Shown here: in pieces, positions 19,255 through 27,314 of the stretch
Layout of the letters: each line of letters begins with the position of its first letter
Position numbering within the stretch: position 1 is the stretch's first letter
Source: Tannerella sp.
GTDB lineage: Bacteria; Bacteroidota; Bacteroidia; Bacteroidales; Tannerellaceae
NCBI GenBank assembly: GCA_031257565.1
Contig: JAIROL010000131.1
Location: 1 to 46,176 of the forward strand
Reading direction: 5' to 3'
Length of the DNA: 46,176 nt
The notes under the pieces: generated by a model
What the model was told of the DNA's origin: nothing
The model's input: the letters and a program-made list of their open reading frames with translations, nothing else
Database searches by the model: none
Translations under genes and position numbers: made by a program

Positions 19255-19281
19255 ATTCGGCTCTCTTTGTGCATTGTCGCA

Positions 19282-21468
19282 TCATTTATGATGGAGCGAA
19301 TAACGCAGTTTGTCCAGCATTAAAGGTATTTCTGCCACATCGATTCCAGCCGCGGTCAGTTCCGGTATGTCATTACTAAACTCTGTCCGGAAAGCCTCAA
19401 AATCATATTTCGCCGTCTGTACTGATTTTTCGTATAAGTCCAGCGCGCCTTTTATGTTTTGTAGCGCCCATTCCGTATGTCCTGTATTCATGTAGTCATG
19501 ATAATCGGGGTTTTGAGATAGTATTTTGTCGTAATAATTCCGTGCCTGATCGTATTTTCCCGTGTGGAAAGAGCACCATGCGATAGGACGCCATGCCTTG
19601 CCTCCCTCTTGATCCAGGTAGTCGACTTTAAAATAATATCTCAAGGCTTCCGTATAGTTTTTCATTTCAAGATAACAGGATCCGATACTTAATAAGACGG
19701 AGAGGTTTTCCGGATCAAGTTTTTCATAATGGAGATAGTAACCGGCGGCCTTTTCCGGTCGCTTAACGGCGCGATAGCATTGTGCCGTATGACGTAATAA
19801 CCATTTACTTTCCGGATTTATCAGTTCCGCTTTTGCATATTCGTTAATTGCTTCTTCGAAATCGCCGGTCATCTGGCAGCAATAGCCTTTTTTCTGGAAT
19901 AACATTTCATCGTCTTCAAATGTATCGGAAAGATGTTTATAGACTGTCAGCGCATCCTCAAAATAATTTTTCCGGAGATAATATTCCGCAATATTGAACA
20001 AGTAGCTTTTATTGGAAAAGTGCGGTTGCAGTATCGGCAGATTATGAAAATCAAGTTTTTGCGTGAAAATATCATTGAATTCGTTTCGACGTAGATGGAG
20101 CTTGTAAAAACGGTACAAGTCCTGCACATACTGACCGATGATACGTTCCGTGTTATCGTTCCGTGTTTGCAGTCCGGCCATTTTCTGTCGCTTCAGTTCG
20201 CTCAACTGACTTTCCAACTGTCCGATCATCATTTTACGTCCTTTTTCCGGAATCTGCTTGATGCTGAAATATAAAGAATACAGGTCGGAATTACACATAA
20301 ACCCTACATTGGTAATTAACTCCAGAGATTTTAAAACAATGTCTTTTTCAGATAAGGACGACTGGCCTTTTTTGAAAGGTATGAACCAGTTGCTGATTTC
20401 ATTGAAGAACGGGAAATTTTTAAGATGTATAAATGTTGAATGCATAACATCCGCGCCTTCTTCCTGTAGTTTATTGAATTCTTCTAATTTTTTTCCTAAC
20501 GGGGTGTTGGATATTTTTTCCATCCATTCGGGATTCATCTCATTTTCGATATTATCGTGGGATAGATCTCTCGGAGATGCTTCCGGATTAAACTTCGGAT
20601 GCAATTTCATCATTTCGGGGATGATTTCATCTTTTATTTTATGGGATATTTTTTCCGTTTCGCGTGATAGAATAAAACGGAGTATAATCAGATACACATT
20701 TTTTTTGAAATCCGGATTTTCAGCAAGATTATCCAGGCGGTATTTAATTTCAGGATAGTAGTCAATACGGTATTTGTATTGGTATAAGGCTATTAGAATA
20801 CCGATATACGCGCGTATTTTGACTTCTTCATCGCCGCTGTCTGCCGCATCGATAAGCAAATGCATTTTCCTTCTGTCGAAAAACTTCTGTAATCCTAACA
20901 TAAGGGCAGAGACAATTTGACAGTTCAATATTGTCATATACCCGGGACTGTCTGTCGCTCCGTTTTTTTCCTCATTCGCGGCAAGCGAATGATGTAAGCC
21001 GTTAAAATCGTCTTCCGAAAGAGAGATGGACGTCCATATCGATTTGAATAGTTTCATGACGGACGTTTCTGCGAGCGGGATATTTTTTATATCGTATGAC
21101 GAACGGATAGTCTCCGTCAGTTTTGTGATGTTTTCCGCATGGATAACCGAAGTTCGTTGTAAGGAATAGTACATTTCAGGCGAGTCTCCTCCTGCAAGCG
21201 CTTTCTGCGTAATCTTGTCTGCAAGTTCATATACGGACGTCAGGAGTTCTGCGTAAATTTTTTCCCGCATCGGATCCTTTGAACCTGCAGTGTAATAATA
21301 TAACAATTGTTTGTATGTTTCCTGCAAATTGTTCAATTCATCCCGGAAGATATATCCGTGCGGATGGGCAACAAGACTCTGTAAAGAATCAAACGCGTTC
21401 TTTAATTCTCTATTATCAAGCGATTTGATTGTTCGCCCGTAAATAGTATGTATTTCATTCGTTGTCAT
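19282..21468 (-). CDS. Large TPR-repeat protein of unknown function
   Basis: This 728-residue, mostly helical protein has no signal peptide or membrane segment, so it is probably cytoplasmic. Residues about 470-700 contain consecutive tetratricopeptide repeats: 'YYLRKNYFEDALTVYKHLSD', 'CQMTGDFEEAINEYAKAELINP', 'CYRAVKRPEKAAGYYLHYEKLDP', 'CYLEMKNYTEALRYYFKVDYLD', 'FHTGKYDQARNYYDKILSQNP' and 'QNIKGALDLYEKSVQ'. The N-terminal about 450 residues are also helical, with no family I recognise. TPRs mediate protein contacts; the partner is unknown. The start is preceded by a chain of mini-ORFs, the last one in frame (stop TAA at 21472-21474, one codon before ATG). A -7-like TATTTTTG (minus strand, 21496-21503) also lies in this leader. 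Confidence 0.85.
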   Translation of the reverse strand: MTTNEIHTIYGRTIKSLDNRELKNAFDSLQSLVAHPHGYIFRDELNNLQETYKQLLYYYTAGSKDPMREKIYAELLTSVYELADKITQKALAGGDSPEMYYSLQRTSVIHAENITKLTETIRSSYDIKNIPLAETSVMKLFKSIWTSISLSEDDFNGLHHSLAANEEKNGATDSPGYMTILNCQIVSALMLGLQKFFDRRKMHLLIDAADSGDEEVKIRAYIGILIALYQYKYRIDYYPEIKYRLDNLAENPDFKKNVYLIILRFILSRETEKISHKIKDEIIPEMMKLHPKFNPEASPRDLSHDNIENEMNPEWMEKISNTPLGKKLEEFNKLQEEGADVMHSTFIHLKNFPFFNEISNWFIPFKKGQSSLSEKDIVLKSLELITNVGFMCNSDLYSLYFSIKQIPEKGRKMMIGQLESQLSELKRQKMAGLQTRNDNTERIIGQYVQDLYRFYKLHLRRNEFNDIFTQKLDFHNLPILQPHFSNKSYLFNIAEYYLRKNYFEDALTVYKHLSDTFEDDEMLFQKKGYCCQMTGDFEEAINEYAKAELINPESKWLLRHTAQCYRAVKRPEKAAGYYLHYEKLDPENLSVLLSIGSCYLEMKNYTEALRYYFKVDYLDQEGGKAWRPIAWCSFHTGKYDQARNYYDKILSQNPDYHDYMNTGHTEWALQNIKGALDLYEKSVQTAKYDFEAFRTEFSNDIPELTAAGIDVAEIPLMLDKLRYSLHHK

Positions 21469-21471
21469 TAT

Positions 21472-21613
21472 TTATTTTTCGGACAAAAGCCATGCCAAAA
21501 ATAGTGTTTTTGAATCGTAAATGGTAATTTTTTCAAATAAATTTATTTTGTCCGCTAAAATCAAGAAGTTCATATAATATACATGTCACGCTCCGGGTTC
21601 ATGTTCGTTTCAT
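21472..21613 (-). promoter_or_regulatory. Leader of ATGA-coupled mini-ORFs before the TPR gene
   Basis: On the minus strand three short ORFs follow one another: MKRT-stop (21613-21599), MNPERDMYII-stop (21602-21570) and a 33-codon ORF starting MNFLILADK and ending LLSEK-stop (21573-21472). Each stop overlaps the next start as ATGA. The third lies in the reading frame of the TPR gene; after its TAA there is one ATA codon and then the TPR start at 21468. The first 19 bases, CATGAAACGAACATGAACC (21614-21596), occur exactly again in the dusB leader. The sequence facts are direct; a role in translational coupling, reinitiation or attenuation is inference. Confidence 0.5.
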
Positions 21614-21628
21614 GTCTTTTATCGTTAA

Positions 21629-22888
21629 TTATTCTTCTTTCAACAACCATTTCCATATCGGCACGACAGCTATTGCCTTGCCGTTTTCACGAATAGTAGT
21701 TTCCTCGTTGAAAGTAACTATTTCCGGTAAATCAAGGCTGTAAACCTCTGACAACTTCAACAGCGCACGAACTTCACGCTGTCTGGTATCATCATCGGCA
21801 ATACTGTATGAAGCCTGCACCGCGCGAAGATGTTCGGGAATAAAGAAATCAACCTCAATATTTCTGTTGTAGTAAAACAAATTGTCGCCATAGCGCTTTT
21901 TCAGGGTGATTGCCACCAGATTTTCAAGCAGTTTGGTTTCGGGGTCAAACAGGAAATTATTCAGCAGTCCGTTATCGAAATAGTAACGTTTCTTGAAGGT
22001 TTCCTTATCGCTCAGCTTGTCCGAATAGTTGGATATGCCGAAAATCAGAAAAGCATCCGACAGCATTTGAAGGTATTCGACGAGCGTATTCCTTGCAATA
22101 GTTGTTCCTGTTGAATCAATAATATGTTTAAGCCTCACAAGCGACGAAGGCGTCATCACACTTTCAGCTATTTTCTTTGCCAATATCCTGATTGCGTTTT
22201 CATTGCGGATTTCGTTACGAGCAATAATGTCCCCCAAAAGAATCTTTTGGTACAGCGAATTAAGCCATCCGCGCTTATCTTGCAGACCAAACGATTCAGC
22301 AAATCCGCCGCAGTAAAAGTAATCGTTAAATAAACGTATAACTTGCGTCCGCTGTTCGCCATACTCCCAATTTTTATTGAGGATAACGTCATGAAAAGTA
22401 AGGTATTCCCTGAACGAAAACGGATAAATATTTCGCGCAATATACCGACCTCCGAGCGTAGTATATATGTCTTTACCAAGCATTTTTGCGTTGCTGCCTG
22501 TGACGAATACTCGATACGTTGAATCTGCCAGACGGCGGGCGAATTTTTCCCAACCCTCAATATTCTGTATTTCATCAAGAAATATAACCGGTTTTGCATC
22601 AAACATTTCGCTGTGCGCATCAAGCAATAGCCCCAGCTCTTCGGCTTTCATGTTCGTTATTCGCTCATCCTCAAAATTAATGAACAGGATATTTTCCATC
22701 GAAGCTTCCCCGTTTTCTATCAACTCCTGAACAAGCTGATACATCGTATATGATTTGCCTGCACGACGCAAGCCGACAAATGCATAATTTGCCTTCTGCT
22801 CAAGCCCTGTCTTACGCTTAATAAGTTTAGCGCCTGCCAGTTGAGTATGCTTTTCTGCAATAATTCGCTTTATTATTTCTTTTTCCAT
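21629..22888 (-). CDS. AAA ATPase with DUF4143 domain
   Basis: This 419-residue protein belongs to the widespread AAA_14/DUF4143 family. The N-terminal ATPase has a degenerate P-loop ('YAFVGLRRAGKSYTMYQLV') and a Walker B-type segment ('KPVIFLDEIQNIEGWEKFARRL'), followed by sensor-like 'RVFVTGSNAKML'. The C-terminal part has the DUF4143 texture ('IARNTLVEYLQMLSDAFLIFGI') and the nuclease-like fold segment 'NLVAITLKKRYGDNLFYYNRNIEVDFFIPE'. The biological role of the family is unclear; copies are scattered and often laterally acquired. I chose the ATG at 22888 (MEKEIIKRIIAEKH), since the upstream ATG at 22927 overlaps the promoter region. It is flanked by a transposase relic upstream, consistent with a mobile neighbourhood. 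Confidence 0.92.
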   Translation of the reverse strand: MEKEIIKRIIAEKHTQLAGAKLIKRKTGLEQKANYAFVGLRRAGKSYTMYQLVQELIENGEASMENILFINFEDERITNMKAEELGLLLDAHSEMFDAKPVIFLDEIQNIEGWEKFARRLADSTYRVFVTGSNAKMLGKDIYTTLGGRYIARNIYPFSFREYLTFHDVILNKNWEYGEQRTQVIRLFNDYFYCGGFAESFGLQDKRGWLNSLYQKILLGDIIARNEIRNENAIRILAKKIAESVMTPSSLVRLKHIIDSTGTTIARNTLVEYLQMLSDAFLIFGISNYSDKLSDKETFKKRYYFDNGLLNNFLFDPETKLLENLVAITLKKRYGDNLFYYNRNIEVDFFIPEHLRAVQASYSIADDDTRQREVRALLKLSEVYSLDLPEIVTFNEETTIRENGKAIAVVPIWKWLLKEE

Positions 22889-22915
22889 TATGCAAATATT
22901 TAGTACGTTTGAATG

Positions 22916-22923
22916 CAAAGGTA
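22916..22923 (-). promoter_or_regulatory. Putative -7 promoter element of the AAA/DUF4143 gene
   Basis: The minus strand reads TACCTTTG, a match to TAnnTTTG, 27 bp upstream of the ATG at 22888. A TTTA on the minus strand about 23 nt further upstream could serve as a weak -33 element. Two operator-like repeats sit immediately upstream. Confidence 0.45.
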
Positions 22924-22925
22924 TC

Positions 22926-22978
22926 ATTTTTTGTTCAATATATTGATAAATAATTCGATTTTTTGTTCAATATGTTGA
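22926..22978. promoter_or_regulatory. Operator-like direct repeats with palindromic cores
   Basis: Two 21-bp copies, 22926-22946 and 22958-22978, differ at one base and are spaced 32 bp start to start, about three helical turns. Each contains a palindromic core: TCAATATATTGA (perfect) in the first and TCAATATGTTGA in the second. The first core lies between the likely -33 and -7 regions of the divergent AAA ATPase gene. The layout fits a dimeric repressor site; no regulator can be named. Confidence 0.5.
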
Positions 22979-23015
22979 GCGGTTTTTTATCAATAGAATC
23001 GTAAATCGAGATTGG

Positions 23016-23099
23016 CTTGAAAAACTGTTCCTTTTGGCTGGTCGGTACGTCAGCAGGGTGAACCACAATGTTTTTGATTCCATTTGCAACCAACTCCCC
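23016..23099 (-). pseudogene. Relic of an IS110-family transposase
   Basis: Translating the minus strand gives 28 residues beginning GELVANGIKNIVVHPADV and continuing PTSQKEQFFK. 'ANGIKNIVV-(H/N)PADVPT-xxKE' is a conserved stretch of the IS110/IS116/IS902 transposase N-terminal (DEDD-type) domain. An in-frame TAA lies directly upstream, and the similarity stops after QKE, so only a fragment remains. No other part of the element is visible. The family assignment rests on motif recall and not on a search. Confidence 0.6.
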
Positions 23100-23110
23100 T
23101 TATTCAAGAA

Positions 23111-23355
23111 ATTGAAGACAGGCTGCGTCTCGGCAATAAAAATAAGCAAGACTTATTTTGTATTGCTCTCAACTTGCGCTATCTTTAATCCTTAAATTGA
23201 AGACAGGCTGCGTCTCGGCAATAAAAATAAGCAATCTTATTTTGTATTGCTCTCAACTTGCGCTATCTTTAATCCTTAAATTGAAGACAGGCTGCGTCTC
23301 GGCAATAAAAATAAGCAAGACTTATTTTGTATTGCTCTCAACTTGCGCTATCTTT
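23111..23355 (+). repeat. 85-bp tandem repeat (three copies) carrying promoter and hairpin
   Basis: Copies start at 23111, 23196 and 23280 with nearly identical sequence; the second is one base shorter. Each copy contains, in order, a conserved stretch beginning ATTGAAGACAGGCTGCGTCT, an inverted repeat (GCAATAAAAATAAG, 4-5-nt loop, CTTATTTTGTATTGC) with a one-base bulge, and a promoter-like TTTG-19 nt-TATCTTT(A/G). Hairpin positions are 23133-23166, 23218-23250 and 23302-23335. The third copy ends 27 bp before the lepA start codon. From memory, similar 'GCGTCTCGGCAAT...ATTGCTCTC' elements precede genes in other Bacteroidales, but that needs a search. Confidence 0.9.
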
Positions 23356-23356
23356 G
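23326..23356 (+). promoter_or_regulatory. lepA promoter (third repeat copy)
   Basis: TTTG (23326-23329), a 19-nt spacer and TATCTTTG (23349-23356) match the Bacteroidota -33/-7 consensus exactly. The start codon of lepA is 25 bp downstream. The -33 element lies in the right arm of the inverted repeat, so hairpin or cruciform formation, or a protein bound there, could affect polymerase. The two upstream copies have TATCTTTA instead of TATCTTTG. Confidence 0.75.
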
Positions 23357-23381
23357 CATCTCAAAATTTAGAATTATTTAA

Positions 23382-25169
23382 ATGGATCACATACGCAATT
23401 TTTGTATTATCGCGCATATCGATCATGGAAAGAGTACGCTGGCCGATCGTCTTCTTGAGTATACCAAAACGGTAGATGCAAAAAATATGCAGAATCAGGT
23501 TCTGGATAATATGGAATTGGAGCGCGAACGCGGCATTACAATAAAAAGTCATGCCATTCAGATGGAATATGAATATAACGATCAAACATATATATTGAAT
23601 CTGATCGATACTCCGGGACATGTCGATTTTTCATACGAAGTGTCACGTTCAATTGCAGCATGCGAAGGAGCCTTACTGATTGTCGATGCGGCGCAGGGGA
23701 TTCAAGCGCAAACGATTTCAAATCTGTATATGGCGATGGAGAATGATCTGGAGATCATACCTGTGATTAATAAGATTGACCTGCCGAGCGCCATGCCGGA
23801 GGAGGTAGAGGATCAGATTGTCGAATTACTCGGATCTCCTCGTGATTCGATCATTCGTTCCAGCGGTAAAACGGGCGAAGGAGTATTTGATATTCTGAAT
23901 GCGATTGTAGAACGCGTACCGGCTCCGAAGGGAGATCCGGATGCTCCGTTGCAATGCCTTATCTTCGATTCCGTATTTAATCCGTTCCGCGGGATTATCG
24001 CTTATTTCAAAGTGGTTAACGGCGTTATACGCAAAGGGGATCCGGTTAAGTTTATTGCTACGGAAAAAGAATATGACGCCGATGAGGTCGGGGTGTTGAA
24101 GTTGGATATGAGCCCCCGGAATGAGGTGCGTACCGGCGACGTGGGATATATAATCTCCGGAATAAAAACATCCAGGGAAGTTCGGGTAGGAGATACAATC
24201 ACCCATGTTAAGAATGGAGCGACAGAAGGTTTTGCCGGATTTGAGGAAGTTAAACCGATGGTGTTTGCCGGAGTGTATCCGATCGAAGCGGAAGATTTTG
24301 AAAATCTGAGAAATTCATTGGAGAAGTTGCAACTGAATGATGCATCCCTGACTTTTCAGCCGGAAAGCTCTGCAGCTTTGGGGTTTGGATTTCGTTGCGG
24401 ATTTTTGGGACTGCTTCACATGGAGATTATTCAGGAACGTCTTGAGCGTGAGTTTAACATGGATGTTATCACGACGGTCCCGAACGTTTCATATAAAGTA
24501 TACGACCGTAAAGGAAACTGTATAGAAGTACATAATCCGAGCGGATTGCCTGATCCTGCGCTTATTGATCACATCGACGAACCGTTTATACGCGCCTCTG
24601 TTATCACACAAACGACCTATATCGGTCCTATTATGACGTTGTGCCTGGGTAAGCGCGGAATTCTGGTCAGACAGGAATATATTACGGGGAATCGCATTGA
24701 AATTATCTATGATATACCTTTAGGTGAGATTGTAATTGATTTTTACGATAAACTGAAAAGTATTTCCAAAGGATACGCTTCATTTGACTATTATCTGTAT
24801 GATTATCGCCCGGGTAAGCTTGTGAAATTGGATATCCTTCTGAACGGGGAATCGGTAGATGCGCTTTCCACCTTGACGCACTTTGATAACAGCGTGAGTT
24901 TCGGGCGGCGTATGTGTGAGAAACTGAAAGAACTTATTCCGCGTCAGCAATTTGATATCGCTATTCAGGCGGCTATCGGCTCGAAAATTATTGCCCGTGA
25001 AACGATCAAGGCTGTACGTAAGGACGTCACCGCCAAGTGCTACGGAGGGGATGTTTCGCGAAAACGCAAGTTGCTGGAAAAACAAAAAGAAGGAAAGAAG
25101 CGTATGAAACAGATCGGAACGGTTGAAGTTCCTCAGAAAGCATTCCTGGCCGTTTTGAAACTGGATTAA
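23382..25169 (+). CDS. lepA: Elongation factor 4 (LepA), back-translocating GTPase
   Basis: This 595-residue ribosome-associated GTPase has all expected elements: G1 '[10 protein letters not shown]' (about residues 10-19), switch I '[13 protein letters not shown]', G3 'DTPGHVDF', G4 'NKID' and G5 'SSGKTGEG'. Domain II and the EF-G-like domains III and V follow ('[26 protein letters not shown]'). The LepA-specific C-terminal domain is rich in basic residues ('[29 protein letters not shown]') and ends normally. It has its own consensus promoter in the tandem repeat directly upstream and a hairpin terminator downstream, so it appears to be monocistronic. Confidence 0.97.
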   Translation: MDHIRNFCIIAHIDHGKSTLADRLLEYTKTVDAKNMQNQVLDNMELERERGITIKSHAIQMEYEYNDQTYILNLIDTPGHVDFSYEVSRSIAACEGALLIVDAAQGIQAQTISNLYMAMENDLEIIPVINKIDLPSAMPEEVEDQIVELLGSPRDSIIRSSGKTGEGVFDILNAIVERVPAPKGDPDAPLQCLIFDSVFNPFRGIIAYFKVVNGVIRKGDPVKFIATEKEYDADEVGVLKLDMSPRNEVRTGDVGYIISGIKTSREVRVGDTITHVKNGATEGFAGFEEVKPMVFAGVYPIEAEDFENLRNSLEKLQLNDASLTFQPESSAALGFGFRCGFLGLLHMEIIQERLEREFNMDVITTVPNVSYKVYDRKGNCIEVHNPSGLPDPALIDHIDEPFIRASVITQTTYIGPIMTLCLGKRGILVRQEYITGNRIEIIYDIPLGEIVIDFYDKLKSISKGYASFDYYLYDYRPGKLVKLDILLNGESVDALSTLTHFDNSVSFGRRMCEKLKELIPRQQFDIAIQAAIGSKIIARETIKAVRKDVTAKCYGGDVSRKRKLLEKQKEGKKRMKQIGTVEVPQKAFLAVLKLD

Positions 25170-25223
25170 GAACCTTATACGATTTTTGGCTTGTGCATTA
25201 TAAACACATCCCAATAGCAAAAT

Positions 25224-25265
25224 AAGCCGTAATAGGCGCTTCTGCCGCCGCCGGCTTTCTTTTGC
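25224..25265 (+). terminator. Rho-independent-like terminator after lepA
   Basis: AAGCCG (25224-25229) pairs with CGGCTT (25252-25257), with an inner GGCG/CGCC stem, and is followed by the pyrimidine tract TCTTTT. It lies 55 bp after the lepA stop codon. Confidence 0.55.
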
Positions 25266-25332
25266 AAGATTCCTTTTTATCAATCGTTTCTATCACGGAG
25301 AGCCGTATCCGGAGAAGTATCATAAAAATGAA

Positions 25333-25340
25333 TATATTTG
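25333..25340 (+). promoter_or_regulatory. Putative -7 element right at the sigma factor start
   Basis: TATATTTG matches TAnnTTTG. It ends only 5 bp before the ATG at 25346, so transcription from it would begin at or very near the start codon. No TTTG is present at the usual -33 spacing. Confidence 0.4.
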
Positions 25341-25345
25341 CATGA

Positions 25346-25930
25346 ATGTATAAAAATAATGAAGAGATAATTGAGATATGGGATCGGTTCCGGAGTGGAA
25401 ATAACGATGCTTTTTCTGTTTTATATGAAACATTCCTTGATATACTGTTCAGGTATGGAATGAAATTTGTTTTGAATGAAGATGTAGTAAAAGATTGTAT
25501 ACAAGATTTATTCATAAAACTTTACAATAACAGGACGTCGTTAGCGCCAATCGCCAATCCCAAATTATACTTGTTGCTTTCTTTAAAAAACATGATCATC
25601 GATGTTATTTCCAGAGATAAGCGCGTAACATACGTCGCTCCGGAAGATTTGCCCTTTATTGCTTCTTATCAATACCTCATTGATCAGGATGATACTGAAG
25701 ACGAAGAAATAAAAGAAAAGTTTGAACAGGTAATCCGTATTTTAAATCCACGCCAGAAAGAGGCGATTTATCTGCGTTTTCAATTAGATCTGTCGTATGA
25801 TGAAATCTCCCGGTTATTAGGCGTCAATTACCAGTCCGCACGAAACCTGATACACCGGTCTATCTTGAAAATCAGGGAAGAGATGGGCCTTACCGGCTTT
25901 ATGATACTTTTCTTGCAGGCCTTTAAATAA
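25346..25930 (+). CDS. ECF-type RNA polymerase sigma-70 factor
   Basis: This 194-residue protein has sigma region 2 (about residues 10-85: 'RFRSGNNDAFSVLYETF', 'VVKDCIQDLFIKLYNNR') and region 4 (about 125-180: 'LNPRQKEAIYLRFQLDLSYDEISRLLGVNYQSARNLIHRSILKIREEM', a helix-turn-helix that reads the -35 box). It belongs to the FecI-like ECF sigma factors that Bacteroidota pair with FecR anti-sigma factors to control SusC/SusD loci. The anti-sigma gene follows 83 bp downstream. The start is supported by a short N-terminal extension before region 2, but the nearest -7 element is so close that the message may be leaderless. Confidence 0.93.
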   Translation: MYKNNEEIIEIWDRFRSGNNDAFSVLYETFLDILFRYGMKFVLNEDVVKDCIQDLFIKLYNNRTSLAPIANPKLYLLLSLKNMIIDVISRDKRVTYVAPEDLPFIASYQYLIDQDDTEDEEIKEKFEQVIRILNPRQKEAIYLRFQLDLSYDEISRLLGVNYQSARNLIHRSILKIREEMGLTGFMILFLQAFK

Positions 25931-26013
25931 AAAAATTATTAAAATAATATGCATACGTTGAGTACAAACGCTTAATGGAAACAGTTTATTTATAGAATCT
26001 ATTTTTTAAAGAG

Positions 26014-27213
26014 ATGGCAAACAATAATTCGGATGATCTGCTATTGTCGTTGCTTGACAATGAATTGTTTTTGCGATGGGTCATAGCGCCTGCGCCGGAA
26101 CTTGATGCGTTCCGGGAACAGGAGATGAATGAAAATAAAGAACTGAAAAAAAATATATGCGATTTGAAAAATATCATCAATAAACTGAAAATTGAAGAGC
26201 CTGCCTTGTCGGCCGACGCCAAAAGACTTATATGGGAAAACATTAAACAGGCTACTGAAAAAACAAACGATACGAACAAAAAACACAGGATCGTATGGGT
26301 ATGGATGACTGCCGCCGCTGTTCTTTTCGGATTACTGGCCGGCGGCGTTTCTGTTTATTTGAATGTAAACAAGCGCCGCGACATCGATTACCTGTCAATG
26401 ACAGACAATGTCAGGATTTCGCAGTCGGGCAATATCAGCTTGGTCTTATCGGATAATAAAGTGGTGGATATTCCCCAAGATAGCTCAAATATAGTTTATG
26501 ACCATGCAGGAAAGGTGAAAATAAACAAGGAAACGATAGAAAGCGCAGGGAATGAGAAACCTGCAACACTCAATCAATTAATTGTTCCTTATGGAAAAAC
26601 AACGTCGCTTACGCTGAGCGACGGAACGAAAATCCGGATAAATTCAGGCTCTAAACTGGTATATCCGTCTGTATTCGGCAAAGACAAAAGGGAGATTTTC
26701 ATCACAGGTGAAATATTCCTGGACGTCGTCAAAATGGATCATTGTCCGTTTATCGTTAAAACCGACCATATCGACGTCAACGTAAAGGGTACGCAGTTTA
26801 ACGTCTCGGCCTATGGAGATGAAAGTCTACGGTCTGTCGTGCTTGTTTCGGGAGCGGTCAGCGTCGAGGGCAAAGCGCTGAACGGCAAATATGACGTCCA
26901 TGCGAACCAAATGCTATCTTATGAAACCGGAACAAGCCGTATCGATGTTTCCGAAGTGGATGTAGATCGTTACATTTCGTGGAAACATGGCTATCTTTTT
27001 TTCCAGAGAGAACGGATCGACCGCGTATTGCAGAAACTGGAAAAGTATTTCAATGTCCCTTTTGCCTATAAGGGGGAAGGTTTCGAGAAAATTTATGTAT
27101 ATGGGAAACTCGACCTGACCGGTTCTCTTGAAAATGTCCTTAATTATATCAGCATCATAACTTCAGTAAACTATATCATCCATGACGACCATGTCGAGAT
27201 CGTAAATGAATAA
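26014..27213 (+). CDS. FecR-family anti-sigma factor
   Basis: This 399-residue inner-membrane protein sequesters the cognate ECF sigma factor and releases it on a signal from the SusC receptor. The cytoplasmic N-terminus (about 1-90) has the acidic start 'DDLLLSLLDNELFLRW'. One membrane helix spans about residues 92-115 ('IVWVWMTAAAVLFGLLAGGVSVYL'). The periplasmic FecR domain covers about 180-285 ('LIVPYGKTTSLTLSDGTKIRINSGSKLVYPSVF', 'REIFITGEIFLDV', 'VKGTQFNVSAY'). The C-terminal DUF4974 domain is at about 320-399 ('YLFFQRERIDRVLQKLEKYFNVPF'). It sits between the sigma and SusC genes in the standard order. Confidence 0.95.
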   Translation: MANNNSDDLLLSLLDNELFLRWVIAPAPELDAFREQEMNENKELKKNICDLKNIINKLKIEEPALSADAKRLIWENIKQATEKTNDTNKKHRIVWVWMTAAAVLFGLLAGGVSVYLNVNKRRDIDYLSMTDNVRISQSGNISLVLSDNKVVDIPQDSSNIVYDHAGKVKINKETIESAGNEKPATLNQLIVPYGKTTSLTLSDGTKIRINSGSKLVYPSVFGKDKREIFITGEIFLDVVKMDHCPFIVKTDHIDVNVKGTQFNVSAYGDESLRSVVLVSGAVSVEGKALNGKYDVHANQMLSYETGTSRIDVSEVDVDRYISWKHGYLFFQRERIDRVLQKLEKYFNVPFAYKGEGFEKIYVYGKLDLTGSLENVLNYISIITSVNYIIHDDHVEIVNE

Positions 27214-27314
27214 TTTTCAAATCTAAAAAACAAACGCTTATGAAAAAGACCTTTCCATTGCAAATAATTTACAATTAAATCAGTATTAAATTAAAAATTT
27301 TTATTTATTAATTA

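Larger units (their letters stand above)
22889..23015. other. AT-rich upstream region of the AAA ATPase gene
   Basis: This part of the 493-bp gene-free interval (22889-23381) holds the -7 element, the paired operator-like repeats and AT-rich sequence next to the transposase relic. I see no gene in it. The rest of the interval is covered by the relic and the tandem promoter repeats. Confidence 0.6.

Noticed and set aside
23158..23475. Plus-strand frame through the lepA upstream repeats with internally repeated peptide
   Set aside because: The repetition comes from the 85-bp DNA repeats, and the frame runs into the lepA start region out of frame. No protein features.
27240..27278. 12-codon ORF MKKTFPLQIIYN upstream of susC
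   Set aside because: Although it looks like a protein start, it ends quickly and does not overlap susC; I cannot separate it from chance.
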